Shown: in pieces, positions 8,178 through 17,081 of the stretch
Position numbering within the stretch: position 1 is the first letter of the stretch
Layout: the number at the start of each line of letters is the position of its first letter
Assembly (NCBI RefSeq): GCF_014636775.1
Contig: NZ_BMEQ01000016.1
Span: forward strand, 29,323-93,322
Direction: 5' to 3'
DNA length: 64,000 nucleotides
DNA from: Kocuria dechangensis
Lineage (GTDB): Bacteria; Actinomycetota; Actinomycetes; Actinomycetales; Micrococcaceae
Program-made: the position numbers and the translations under genes
The notes under the pieces: generated by a model
Told to the model about the DNA's origin: nothing
Database searches by the model: none
The model's input: the letters and a program-made list of their open reading frames with translations, nothing else

Positions 8178-11100
8178 ATGTTCTCCAAGATCCTGGTCGC
8201 CAACCGCGGCGAGATCGCGATCCGCGCGTTCCGTGCCGCGTACGAGCTCGGCGCCAAGACCGTGGCGGTGTTCCCGTACGAGGACCGCAACTCGATCCAC
8301 CGCCAGAAGGCCGACGAGGCCTACCAGATCGGGGAGGAGGGCCACCCCGTGCGGGCCTACCTCGACGTCGAGGAGATCATCCGGGTCGCCAAGGAGTCCG
8401 GGGCGGACGCGATCTACCCCGGCTACGGCTTCCTGTCCGAGAACCCGGACCTGGCCCGCGCCGCAGCCCGGGAGGGGATCACGTTCGTGGGCCCGAAGGC
8501 CGAGATCCTGGAGCTGGCCGGCAACAAGGTCGCGGCCCTGAAGGCCGCCAAGCGCGCCGGGATCCCCACGCTGGCCTCGACGGAGCCCTCGGCGGACGCC
8601 GAGGAGCTGCTGGGGCAGGCGGCGGGGATCGGGTTCCCGATCTTCGTCAAGGCCGTCGCCGGCGGCGGCGGGCGCGGGATGCGCCGGGTGGAGACCCCCG
8701 AGGCGCTGCCCGAGGCGCTGGCCGCGGCGATGCGCGAGGCCGACACCGCCTTCGGGGACCCCACGGTGTTCCTGGAGCAGGCGGTGCTGCGCCCGCGCCA
8801 CATCGAGGTGCAGATCCTCGCCGACAACGAGGGCAGCATCGTCCACCTCTTCGAGCGCGACTGCTCCCTGCAGCGCCGCCACCAGAAGGTCGTGGAGATC
8901 GCCCCGGCGCCGAACCTCGACGAGGGCATCCGCCAGGCCCTGCACCGCGACGCGGTGAAGTTTGCCAAGGAACTGGGCTACGTCAACGCCGGCACCGTCG
9001 AGTTCCTCGTCGACACCGCCGGGGAGCGGGCCGGGCAGCACGTGTTCATCGAGATGAACCCCCGCATCCAGGTGGAGCACACCGTGACCGAGGAGATCAC
9101 CGACGTCGACCTCGTCCAGTCCCAGCTGCGGATCGCGGCGGGCGAGACGCTGGCGGACCTCGGCATCGCCCAGGAGGAGCTCACGGTGCGGGGCGCGGCC
9201 CTGCAGTGCCGGATCACCACCGAGGACCCCGCCAACGGGTTCCGCCCCGACGTCGGCACCATCACCGCCTACCGCTCCGCGGGCGGCGCCGGGGTGCGCC
9301 TGGACGGCGGCACCGTCTACGCCGGGGCGGAGGTCTCCCCGCACTTCGACTCGATGCTCGTGAAGCTCACCTGCCGCGGCCGCGACTACCCCACCGCGGT
9401 GCACCGCTCCCAGCGTGCCCTGGCCGAGTTCCGCATCCGCGGGGTGGCCACCAACATCCAGTTCCTGCAGGCCGTGCTCGCCGACCCGGAGTTCCTGGCC
9501 GGCAACGTGGCCACGGACTTCATCGAGCGCCGCCCGGAGCTGCTGGAGGCCCGGACCTCCGGGGACCGGGCCACCAAGGCCCTGACCTGGCTGGCCGAGG
9601 TCACGGTGAACAAGCCCAACGGGGAGCGGGTGGAGGGCATCGACCCCCGCACCAAGCTGCCCCACTACCCCGGCGACAAGCAGGACGAGCCCCTGCGGTC
9701 CCCGTTCGACGGGCCCTCCGAGCACACCCCGCCGCCGGGCTGGCGGCAGAGGCTGCAGGAACTGGGCCCCGAAGGCTTCGCGAAGGCCCTGCGGGAGCAG
9801 GAGGCCGTGGCCGTGACGTCCACGACGTTCCGCGACGCCCACCAGTCCCTCCTGGCGACCCGCGTGCGCACCCGCGACCTGCTCGCCGCGGCCCCGGCCT
9901 ACGCCCACACCCTCCCGCAGCTGCTCTCGGTCGAGGCCTGGGGCGGGGCGACCTACGACGTCGCCCTGCGCTTCCTCGGCGAGGACCCCTGGGAGCGGCT
10001 GCGGCTGCTGCGGGAGGCGATGCCCAACATCCCGATCCAGATGCTGCTGCGCGGGCGCAACACCGTGGGCTACACCCCGTACCCCACCGAGGTCACCGAC
10101 GCGTTCGTGGCCGAGGCGGCGGCGACCGGGGTGGACATCTTCCGGATCTTCGACGCCCTCAACGACGTCGAGCAGATGCGCCCGGCCATCGACGCGGTCC
10201 GGGCCACCGGCACCGCGGTGGCCGAGGTCGCCCTGTGCTACACGGGCAACCTCCTGGACCCCGACGAGGACCTCTACACCCTCGACTACTACCTGGAGCT
10301 GGCCCAGCAGTGCGTCGACGCCGGCGCACACGTGCTCGCGATCAAGGACATGGCGGGCCTGCTGCGGCCCAGAGCCGCCGCCAAGCTCGTCACCGCGCTG
10401 CGGGAGCGCTTCGAGCTGCCGGTGCACCTGCACACCCACGACACCGCCGGGGGCCAGCTCGCGACGCTGATGGCCGCGATCGACGCCGGCGTGGACGCGG
10501 TGGACGTGGCCGAGGCCTCGATGGCCGGCACCACGTCGCAGGTCCCGGCCTCGGCGCTGATCGCGGCGCTCGAGGACACCGAGCGGGACACCGGCATCCC
10601 CCTGGAGGCGGCCAGCGCGCTGGAGCCCTACTGGGAGGTGGTGCGCAAGATGTACGCCCCGTTCGAGTCCGGGCTCACCGCCCCCACCGGGCGGGTCTAC
10701 CGGCACGAGATCCCGGGCGGGCAGCTGTCCAACCTGCGCCAGCAGGCCATCGCCCTGGGGCTGGGGGAGCGCTTCGAGGCCATCGAGGACATGTACACCG
10801 CCGCCAACGCGATGCTCGGGCGGCTGGTGAAGGTCACGCCCTCCTCCAAGGTCGTCGGCGACCTCGCGCTGCAGCTGGTGGGCATGGGCGTGGACCCGGC
10901 CGAGTTCGAGGCGAACCCGCAGAAGTTCGACATCCCCGACTCGGTGATCAGCTTCCTGGCCGGGGAGCTCGGCACCCCGCCGGGCGGGTGGCCCGAGCCG
11001 TTCCGGTCCAAGGCGTTGCAGGGCCGGAACGTGAAGGTCGGGGTCACCGAGCTGGACCCGGAGGACTCGGCGGCGCTGACCGGGGACTCCGCGACCCGCC

Positions 11101-11630
11101 GCGACACCCTGAATCGCCTGCTCTTCGCCGGGCCCACCCGGGACTTCAAGGCCAGCCGGGCCAAGTACGGCGACCTGGCGCTGCTGCACACCCGCGACTT
11201 CCTCTACGGCCTGACCTCCGACCACGAGCACGTCATCTCCCTGGGCAAGGGCGTCCGGCTGCTCGTCACGCTGCAGGCGATCTCGGAGGCGGACGACAAG
11301 GGCATGCGCACCGTCATGGTGACCCTCAACGGCCAGCCCCGCATGGTCGAGGTCCGGGACAAGTCCGTGGCCTCGGCGGTGCCCGAGACCGAGAAGGCCG
11401 ACGCCGCCAACCCCGGCCACGTGGCCGCGCCCTTCGCCGGCGCGGTGACCGTGACCGTGGCCGAGGGCGACACCGTCGAGACCGGGGCGCAGGTCGCCAC
11501 GATCGAGGCCATGAAGATGGAGGCCTCGATCACCGCCCCCGCCGGGGGCACCGTGAAGCGGATCGCCCTCAAGGGCATCACCCAGGTCACCGGCGGGGAC
11601 CTGCTCCTGGAGCTCGAGCCCGCCCGCTGA
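8178..11630 (+). CDS. pyc: Pyruvate carboxylase
   Basis: Pyruvate carboxylase converts pyruvate and bicarbonate to oxaloacetate using ATP and biotin, the main anaplerotic step. The 1150 residues contain all domains in one chain. The N-terminal biotin carboxylase runs from MFSKILVANRGEIAIRAF, with the ATP-grasp glycine loop KAVAGGGGRGMR and the conserved EMNPRIQVEHTVTEE. The carboxyltransferase barrel begins at FRDAHQSLLATR (residue 551) and has metal ligands HTHD at 752-755. The C-terminal biotinyl domain carries AMKMEA with the biotinylated Lys at 1113. The ATG at 8178 gives the canonical N-terminus; its SD is weak. A strong palindromic terminator follows. Allosteric control by acetyl-CoA is typical but not visible here. 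Confidence 0.98.
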   Translation: MFSKILVANRGEIAIRAFRAAYELGAKTVAVFPYEDRNSIHRQKADEAYQIGEEGHPVRAYLDVEEIIRVAKESGADAIYPGYGFLSENPDLARAAAREGITFVGPKAEILELAGNKVAALKAAKRAGIPTLASTEPSADAEELLGQAAGIGFPIFVKAVAGGGGRGMRRVETPEALPEALAAAMREADTAFGDPTVFLEQAVLRPRHIEVQILADNEGSIVHLFERDCSLQRRHQKVVEIAPAPNLDEGIRQALHRDAVKFAKELGYVNAGTVEFLVDTAGERAGQHVFIEMNPRIQVEHTVTEEITDVDLVQSQLRIAAGETLADLGIAQEELTVRGAALQCRITTEDPANGFRPDVGTITAYRSAGGAGVRLDGGTVYAGAEVSPHFDSMLVKLTCRGRDYPTAVHRSQRALAEFRIRGVATNIQFLQAVLADPEFLAGNVATDFIERRPELLEARTSGDRATKALTWLAEVTVNKPNGERVEGIDPRTKLPHYPGDKQDEPLRSPFDGPSEHTPPPGWRQRLQELGPEGFAKALREQEAVAVTSTTFRDAHQSLLATRVRTRDLLAAAPAYAHTLPQLLSVEAWGGATYDVALRFLGEDPWERLRLLREAMPNIPIQMLLRGRNTVGYTPYPTEVTDAFVAEAAATGVDIFRIFDALNDVEQMRPAIDAVRATGTAVAEVALCYTGNLLDPDEDLYTLDYYLELAQQCVDAGAHVLAIKDMAGLLRPRAAAKLVTALRERFELPVHLHTHDTAGGQLATLMAAIDAGVDAVDVAEASMAGTTSQVPASALIAALEDTERDTGIPLEAASALEPYWEVVRKMYAPFESGLTAPTGRVYRHEIPGGQLSNLRQQAIALGLGERFEAIEDMYTAANAMLGRLVKVTPSSKVVGDLALQLVGMGVDPAEFEANPQKFDIPDSVISFLAGELGTPPGGWPEPFRSKALQGRNVKVGVTELDPEDSAALTGDSATRRDTLNRLLFAGPTRDFKASRAKYGDLALLHTRDFLYGLTSDHEHVISLGKGVRLLVTLQAISEADDKGMRTVMVTLNGQPRMVEVRDKSVASAVPETEKADAANPGHVAAPFAGAVTVTVAEGDTVETGAQVATIEAMKMEASITAPAGGTVKRIALKGITQVTGGDLLLELEPAR

Positions 11631-11647
11631 CCGGACACGTCCCGGAC

Positions 11648-11683
11648 CGGGCCCGGGTCCTCCCGCGGGAGGACCCGGGCCCG
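11648..11683. terminator. Bidirectional terminator between pyc and the PaaK-like gene
   Basis: A perfect 36-base palindrome with arms of 18 bases (left arm CGGGCCCGGGTCCTCCCG) lies 17 bases after the pyc stop and 1 base from the end of the convergent gene. It can fold in either transcript. Confidence 0.8.
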
Positions 11684-11684
11684 T

Positions 11685-13067
11685 TCACGCCGACCGCACC
11701 TCGTGGAACTTCCCGCTCCGGTCGGGCCGGGGCGGCTCGTCGGAGTGCTCCACCGAGACCGTGCCGAGCCCCCGCTCGGCGAGGAACGCGCGCAGCCGGG
11801 CGTCCACGGCGGCCCGGAGCGCCGCCGGGTCGGTGCCGGGCTCCGGGTCCAGCCGGACGCTGAGCGTCTCCGGGGTGGTCCGGACCGCCTGGAACCGGCG
11901 CACTCCGGGGGTCTCCCCGACCACGGTGCCCAGGGCCAGGGGCAGGACCGCCACCGTCCCCCCGCCGGCCGCGCGGAACACGAGGACGTCGCCGCTGCGC
12001 CCCTCCACGCGCACCGCGGGCAGCGGGCTGCCGCACGGGCACGGGCGCGGCAGCACCAGCACCCGGTCCCCGAGGTCGTAGCGGATCACGGGCTGCACGC
12101 GGTTCGTCAGGTCGGTCACCAGGACGGTGTGGGAGACCACCCCGGGAGGGACGGGACGGTGCCGCTCGTCGACCGGCTCGAACAGGTAGCGGTCCGTGCT
12201 GACGTGGAGGGTCCCGTGCCGGCACCCCACGGCCAGCCCCGGCGCCTCGGACGCGGAGTACTGCTCGAGGACCCGGCAGCCCAGGGCGGCCGCGATCCGG
12301 CCGCGGGCCGCTGCGGTGAGGGCCTCCCCGGAGGTCAGGGCCAGCAGGGGCGCGATCCTGAGCCGTCCCGCGTCCTGCTCGGCCGCCAGTAGCGCGATCG
12401 CGCTCGGGTACCCCAGCAGCGCCGTGGGCCGAAAGGCGTTGAGCTCCGCGACGAGGTCGGGCAGCGGCCTGAGCACCGACAGGACGCGGACGCGCCGGGC
12501 CACCAGGCGGCTGCGCCGGCGGGCGTCCTCCGCCACCACGACCCCTCCGAAGTGCCCGCCCGTGGCGACCAGCACGGCCTCGCGCAGTCCGTGCCGCAGC
12601 AGGGCCGGCAGGTCCCGGGCCGTGAGGAGGCTCCGCCGGGCGCGCACGCGGACCACGACGTTCATGACGGTCCACGAGGAGCGGTCGTGCAGCAGGACGA
12701 CCGGCACCCCGGTGCTCCCGGAGCTCGTGAACGCCCGGTACCGCCCGAGGTACAGCCGCCCGACCATGGTCCCGTCGGCGAGGAAGTCCCGGCGCAGCGC
12801 CTCCAGGGTGACCTCGGGGTCGGTCACCCACTCGTCGAAGTGGGCCATCAGCTCGCGCTTGGTCACCGGCGGCAGCAGCCGCGGGTCCTCGACGTCGGCG
12901 GGGACGTCCCGGTACAGCCGGCGGTAGTACGGCGAGCTCCGCCGGGCGTGCCGCACGAGCGCGGCCAGGCGGGCCCGCTGCCGCCGCGCGAGCGCCTCCG
13001 TCCCGGCGTGCTCGACCCACCAGGTGTCCCACGCGACGGCCAGTGCCCGCCACCCGTCGTGCTCCAC
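11685..13067 (-). CDS. PaaK-like adenylate-forming enzyme (phenylacetate-CoA ligase family)
   Basis: The 460-residue product resembles the phenylacetate-CoA ligase / coenzyme F390 synthetase branch of ANL adenylating enzymes. Seen motifs: a Ser/Thr/Gly-rich phosphate loop FTSSGSTGVPVVL (about residue 109), LGYPSAIALLA, LTSGEALTAA, EQYSASEAPGLAVGC, and the hinge region YDLGDRVLVL followed by CPCGSPLPAVRVEGRSGDVL. These match PaaK-like proteins that activate aromatic or other carboxylic acids. No phenylacetate-degradation genes are near, so the substrate is unknown. GGGAGG precedes the GTG at 13067. It is divergent from mtr with a 102-base gap. Confidence 0.78.
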   Translation of the reverse strand: MEHDGWRALAVAWDTWWVEHAGTEALARRQRARLAALVRHARRSSPYYRRLYRDVPADVEDPRLLPPVTKRELMAHFDEWVTDPEVTLEALRRDFLADGTMVGRLYLGRYRAFTSSGSTGVPVVLLHDRSSWTVMNVVVRVRARRSLLTARDLPALLRHGLREAVLVATGGHFGGVVVAEDARRRSRLVARRVRVLSVLRPLPDLVAELNAFRPTALLGYPSAIALLAAEQDAGRLRIAPLLALTSGEALTAAARGRIAAALGCRVLEQYSASEAPGLAVGCRHGTLHVSTDRYLFEPVDERHRPVPPGVVSHTVLVTDLTNRVQPVIRYDLGDRVLVLPRPCPCGSPLPAVRVEGRSGDVLVFRAAGGGTVAVLPLALGTVVGETPGVRRFQAVRTTPETLSVRLDPEPGTDPAALRAAVDARLRAFLAERGLGTVSVEHSDEPPRPDRSGKFHEVRSA

Positions 13068-13156
13068 GGCGCCCCTCCCGCCTGCCGGTCGGACCACTGT
13101 AGGGCCGCCCCCCACCGGGACGCCAGGGCCGGAGCGGCGCCCGCGGGGGCCGCGCA

Positions 13157-13162
13157 TAGGAT
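13157..13162 (+). promoter_or_regulatory. -10 box of a leaderless mtr transcript
   Basis: TAGGAT (TANNNT) ends 7 bases before the ATG at 13170, which places the transcription start on the initiation codon. No SD is present, consistent with leaderless initiation. Confidence 0.6.
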
Positions 13163-13169
13163 GGTCGCC

Positions 13170-14627
13170 ATGCGACACTTCGACCTCATCATCATCGGCT
13201 CCGGCTCCGGCAACTCGATCCTCACCGAGGACTACGAGGGCCTGGACGTGGCGCTCGTGGACGGCGGGACGTTCGGGGGCACGTGCCTGAACGTCGGCTG
13301 CATCCCCACCAAGATGTACGCGTACCCCGCCACCGTCGCCCGGCACGCCCGCGAGGTGGAGCGGCTCGGGGTCGAGGCGGAGGTCACCCGCGTGCGCTGG
13401 CGGGAGATGCGGGACCGGATCTTCGGGCGCATCGACGCGATCTCCCGCGGCGGGCTCGACTACCGCCGGTCGCTGCCCCACGTGACCGTCTACGCGGAGC
13501 ACGTGCGCTTCACGGGGCCCAGGACCCTCCGCACGGCCTCGGGGGAGGAGCTGACGGCCGAGCAGATCGTCGTCGCCGCCGGGTCCCGGCCGGTGCTGCC
13601 CGAGGTCCCGGGCATCGACCTGCCGCAGGTGCACACCTCGGACACCGTCATGCGGATCGAGGAGCTGCCCCGCCGGGTGGTGGTCGTGGGCGGCGGCTAC
13701 ATCGGCGCGGAGTTCGCCCACGTCTTCTCGAGCCTCGGCTCACGGGTCACCCAGGTCAACCGCTCGCACCGCATCCTGCGCTACCACGACCCCGAGATCG
13801 CCGAGCGCTTCGCCCGGGAGGCGGCCCGGCAGTGGAAGCTCGAGATGGGCTGGGCCCTGGCCTCGGTGACCGAGGCGGAGGGGGAGGACGGCGCCGTGAC
13901 CGCCACCTTCACCGACCCGGAGGACCCGACGCTGACGATGCAGATCCCGGCCGACGTCGTGCTGGTGGCCACCGGCCGGCGGCCCAACACCGACCTCCTC
14001 GACGTCGCGGCGGCCGGGCTCGACGTCCGGGAGGACGGGCTGCTGGCCGTGGACGAGCAGCAGCGCGCGCTCGCCGGGGGCACCCCGGCCGAGGGCGTCT
14101 GGGCCCTCGGCGACATCAGCTCGCCCTACCAGCTCAAGCACGTGGCCAACGCCGAGGCCCGGACCGTCCAGCACAACCTGATGCACCCCGGCAGCCTGCG
14201 CGCCACCGACCACCGGTTCGTGCCCTCCGCGGTGTTCACGAGCCCGCAGATCGCCTCCGTGGGGATGACCCAGGCGGAGGCGGAGCAGTGGGCGGTGGAG
14301 CACGGCACCGAGATCACCACGAAGGTCCAGGACTACGGCTCGACCGCCTACGGGTGGGCCATGGAGGACCACGTGGGGCTGTGCAAGCTCATCGCGGAGA
14401 AGGGCACGGGCCGGCTGCTGGGCGCGCACCTGATCGGCGAGGAGGCGTCGGTGCTCATCCAGCCGCTCGTGCAGGCGATGTCCTTCGGCCTGGACGCGCA
14501 CACCATGGCCCGCGGCCAGTACTGGATCCACCCGGCGCTGAGCGAGGTCGTGGAGAACGCCCTGCTGGGCCTCGAGGTCCCGGAGCACTCGCCCCTGGCC
14601 CCCGAGGCCCTCGTGGCGCGCCGCTGA
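13170..14627 (+). CDS. mtr: Mycothione reductase
   Basis: Mycothione reductase is an FAD- and NADPH-dependent enzyme that regenerates mycothiol, the actinobacterial substitute for glutathione. It keeps the cytosolic thiol pool reduced. The 485-residue protein has an N-terminal FAD dinucleotide fold (IIIGSGSGNSIL), the redox-active disulfide GGTCLNVGCIPTK, a second nucleotide fold VVVVGGGYIGAEFAHVFSSLG, the FAD motif VWALGDISSPYQLKHVAN, and the catalytic HPALSEVVENALLGLE at the C-terminus. GSGSGNS instead of GxGxxG with Ala/Gly is typical of the mycothione branch. The ATG at 13170 is preferred over 13161 because the -10 box predicts a leaderless start there. It is direct evidence for a mycothiol-using actinobacterium. 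Confidence 0.93.
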   Translation: MRHFDLIIIGSGSGNSILTEDYEGLDVALVDGGTFGGTCLNVGCIPTKMYAYPATVARHAREVERLGVEAEVTRVRWREMRDRIFGRIDAISRGGLDYRRSLPHVTVYAEHVRFTGPRTLRTASGEELTAEQIVVAAGSRPVLPEVPGIDLPQVHTSDTVMRIEELPRRVVVVGGGYIGAEFAHVFSSLGSRVTQVNRSHRILRYHDPEIAERFAREAARQWKLEMGWALASVTEAEGEDGAVTATFTDPEDPTLTMQIPADVVLVATGRRPNTDLLDVAAAGLDVREDGLLAVDEQQRALAGGTPAEGVWALGDISSPYQLKHVANAEARTVQHNLMHPGSLRATDHRFVPSAVFTSPQIASVGMTQAEAEQWAVEHGTEITTKVQDYGSTAYGWAMEDHVGLCKLIAEKGTGRLLGAHLIGEEASVLIQPLVQAMSFGLDAHTMARGQYWIHPALSEVVENALLGLEVPEHSPLAPEALVARR

Positions 14628-14655
14628 GGCCCACCGCTGAGGCCCGCCGGGCGGG

Positions 14656-16554
14656 TCAGCCCTCGCCGCGGCCCGGCAGGTGGGCGCCGGCGAGCTTCTC
14701 CCGGATCCGCTCGGCGGCGCCGGCCGGGGCCGGCTCGGGGGCGGGCCGGGAGTAGATCTCCTCGATCCGGTCCGCGAAGTCCTGGGCGATCTTCGCCCGC
14801 TTGATCTTCATGGACGGGGTGAGGTGCCCGGAGGCCTCGGTCCAGTCGACGTCCAGGATCTCGAACGCCCGGATGCCCTCGGCCCGGGAGACCGCCTTGT
14901 TGGCCTGGTCCACGATCTCCTGGACGTGCTCGACGACCTTCGGGTGCCGGGCCGCCTCGGCCACGGGCATGGCCGGGTCCAGGCCCATGAGCTCGAGCCG
15001 GGCCGGGAGCACGTCCTGGTCCAGGGTGATCAGCGCCGCCACGAAGGGCCGGTCGTCGCCCACGACCATCACCTGGGAGACCAGGGCGGAGGCGCGGATC
15101 GGGTCCTCCAGCACGTTGGGGACCACGTTCTTGCCGCCGGCGGTGACGATGATCTCCTTCTTGCGCCCGGTGATGCTCAGGGCCCCGTCCTCGTCGAGGG
15201 AGCCGAGGTCGCCGGTGCGGAACCAGCCGTCCTCGAACGCCGCGGCGGTCAGGTCCTCGCGCCCGTGGTAGCCGCGCATCACGTGGGCGCCGCGGACCAG
15301 TACCTCCCCGTCCTCGGCGATCCGGATCTCGTTTCCCGGCAGGGGCAGGCCGACCGTGCCGATCTTGCCGACCTCCGGGGTGTTCACCGCGATGGGCGCG
15401 GTGGTCTCCGTCAGGCCGTAGCCCTCGACGACGTACACGCCGATCCCGTTGAAGAAGTGGCCCAGCCGGGTGCCGAGGGCCGCGCCGCCCGAGACGGCGT
15501 GCGTGACCTCCCCGCCCATCGCGGCGCGCAGCTTCGAGTAGACCAGCCGGTCGTAGAGGGCGTGCCGGGCCCGCAGCAGCGGCAGCACCCGCCCGGCCTG
15601 CTGGGCCTTCGAGAACGAGACGGCCGTGGCCGCGGCGCGCGCGAAGATCAGGGACTTCAGCGTCCCGCCCTTCTCGGACTTGAGCCGGGCGCTCTGGTAG
15701 ATCTTCTCGAACACGCGGGGGACCGCCAGGATGAACGTGGGGCGGAACGACTCCAGGTCCGCCATGAGGTTCTTGACGTCCGGGGTGTGGGCCAGGACGG
15801 TCCCGGTGTAGAGGGCGATGACCTCCACGAAGCGGGCGAAGACGTGGGCCAGCGGCAGGAACAGCAGGGTCCGGGCGCCGGGGTGGACGATGTCGGCGAC
15901 CACGAGGGCCGTGTTCTCGCACAGCCGCACGAAGTTGCCGTGGGTGAGCTCGCAGCCCTTGGGCGGGCCGGTGGTCCCGGAGGTGTAGATGATCGTGGCG
16001 ACGTCCTCCAGGCCGCGGGAGGTGCGGCGCGCCTCGAGCTCCTCGTCGGGGACGTCCGCGCCCGCGCGGGTGAGGTCGTCGAGGTCGGAGCCCGTGCCGT
16101 CCAGGCGCCAGATGTTCTCCGCCGCGTGGAACGGCGTCTCCCGGGCGGCCTCGAGCACGCCCTGCTCGAGGGCCTCCGTCTCGACGAACACGGCCTTGGC
16201 GTCGGAGTCGCCCATGATCCAGGCGATCTGCTGGGGCGAGGAGGAGTCGTAGACCGGGACGGGCACCGCGCCGGCGTACCAGACGGCGAAGTCCACCAGG
16301 CTCCACTCGTAGCGGGTGCGGCTGAGGATGCCGACCCGGTCACCGGGGCCGATGCCCGCCGCCACCAGTCCCTTGGCCACGCCCCGCACCGAGGCGAGGA
16401 ACTCGCGGGCGCGCACCTCGCGGGCGGCGCCGTCCGCGGACAGCACGGTGTACAGGTGCGGGTCCTCCGGCCGGTCGGCCTGCATCAGCAGGAAGTCCGT
16501 GATGCGGGTGTGCAGGGGCGGGTCCACGAAGGCGTCGGTGGCGACGTGGCGCAT
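14656..16554 (-). CDS. Long-chain fatty-acid-CoA synthetase (FadD15 type)
   Basis: This 632-residue AMP-dependent ligase activates long-chain fatty acids to acyl-CoA through an acyl-adenylate. The AMP-binding signature TIIYTSGTTGPPKGCELTHGN lies near residue 190. VEGYGLTETTAPIAVN, the FACS motif DGWFRTGDLGSLDEDG, and the catalytic lysine segment near SMKIKRAKI at the C-terminus are all visible. Length and motifs match the FadD15/Faa1-like family, whose members sit near plsC and aroG in Actinobacteria. GAGGAG stands upstream of the ATG at 16554. It converges with mtr (28 bases between stops). A 14-bp palindrome in its promoter (16602-16615) suggests control by a dimeric repressor such as a TetR-type fatty-acid regulator (inference). 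Confidence 0.93.
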   Translation of the reverse strand: MRHVATDAFVDPPLHTRITDFLLMQADRPEDPHLYTVLSADGAAREVRAREFLASVRGVAKGLVAAGIGPGDRVGILSRTRYEWSLVDFAVWYAGAVPVPVYDSSSPQQIAWIMGDSDAKAVFVETEALEQGVLEAARETPFHAAENIWRLDGTGSDLDDLTRAGADVPDEELEARRTSRGLEDVATIIYTSGTTGPPKGCELTHGNFVRLCENTALVVADIVHPGARTLLFLPLAHVFARFVEVIALYTGTVLAHTPDVKNLMADLESFRPTFILAVPRVFEKIYQSARLKSEKGGTLKSLIFARAAATAVSFSKAQQAGRVLPLLRARHALYDRLVYSKLRAAMGGEVTHAVSGGAALGTRLGHFFNGIGVYVVEGYGLTETTAPIAVNTPEVGKIGTVGLPLPGNEIRIAEDGEVLVRGAHVMRGYHGREDLTAAAFEDGWFRTGDLGSLDEDGALSITGRKKEIIVTAGGKNVVPNVLEDPIRASALVSQVMVVGDDRPFVAALITLDQDVLPARLELMGLDPAMPVAEAARHPKVVEHVQEIVDQANKAVSRAEGIRAFEILDVDWTEASGHLTPSMKIKRAKIAQDFADRIEEIYSRPAPEPAPAGAAERIREKLAGAHLPGRGEG

Positions 16555-16595
16555 GGGGAGTCTCCTCGGATCGGGGGGACGAGCTTCTTGCGCCC

Positions 16596-16615
16596 AGTCT
16601 AGTGAGACGACTCAC
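16596..16615 (-). promoter_or_regulatory. fadD promoter with palindromic operator-like site
   Basis: On the minus strand TAGACT (16601 to 16596) is a good -10 for the acyl-CoA synthetase gene. Directly upstream and overlapping it is the perfect palindrome GTGAG-ACGA-CTCAC... read on the plus strand at 16602-16615, occupying the -35/-10 spacer. The -35 is poor. Such placement suits a repressor. Confidence 0.5.
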
Positions 16616-16625
16616 GCGAACCGCG

Positions 16626-17081
16626 TCAGACGCGGGCGCCGTCGTCGAACTCGTCGCGCTCCTCCGGCAGGCTGCGCAGCAGGTGGGCGATCGCGCCCAC
16701 CACCACGACCAGGCCCGTGACGAGCGCCCACCAGGGCAGCGGGCCGGGCAGGAACGCCAGGACGACGAGCAGCGCGGGCACGCCCACGAGCAGGGTCCAC
16801 GCCAGCAGCGCGCCGCCGCTGAGCCCCTGGGTGAGGGGGCCCGGGTCGGGGGAGTAGGGGGCGTCGTCGTCGGGCGCCTCCGCCGGCTCCCCGTCGGCCG
16901 GGCCGGCGACCGACGCGTCCTCGGCGTCCCGGGGCGCGCCGGGGCCGCCCTCCGGGGACCAGTCGCGGGGCCCGCCCAGGTGCCGGTCCCCGGCGCGGCG
17001 CACGTCCTCGAGGTCGGCGACGATCCGCGCCCACTCGTCCTCGGGCCCGGTGCCGCCGGCCGGGCCCTGCGGGGCGCTCAC
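16626..17081 (-). CDS. Two-helix membrane protein of unknown function
   Basis: I do not recognise this 151-residue protein. The N-terminal about 95 residues are hydrophilic and rich in Gly, Pro, Asp and Ala, with a likely amphipathic segment DEWARIVADLEDVRRAGDRHLGG. Two transmembrane segments follow: ALLAWTLLVGVPALLVVLAFL and ALVTGLVVVVGAIAHLL. The tail is short and charged (RSLPEERDEFDDGARV). The topology would place both termini in the cytoplasm. The GTG at 17081 overlaps the stop of the upstream hydrolase gene (GTGA, 17078-17081), so translation is coupled. Partner to the hydrolase or the lipid genes around it is possible but unproven. Confidence 0.7.
   Translation of the reverse strand: MSAPQGPAGGTGPEDEWARIVADLEDVRRAGDRHLGGPRDWSPEGGPGAPRDAEDASVAGPADGEPAEAPDDDAPYSPDPGPLTQGLSGGALLAWTLLVGVPALLVVLAFLPGPLPWWALVTGLVVVVGAIAHLLRSLPEERDEFDDGARV

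Noticed and set aside
8079..11420. 1113-codon open frame antisense to pyruvate carboxylase
   Set aside because: Composition is that of a shadow frame and the opposite strand encodes an unambiguous multi-domain enzyme.
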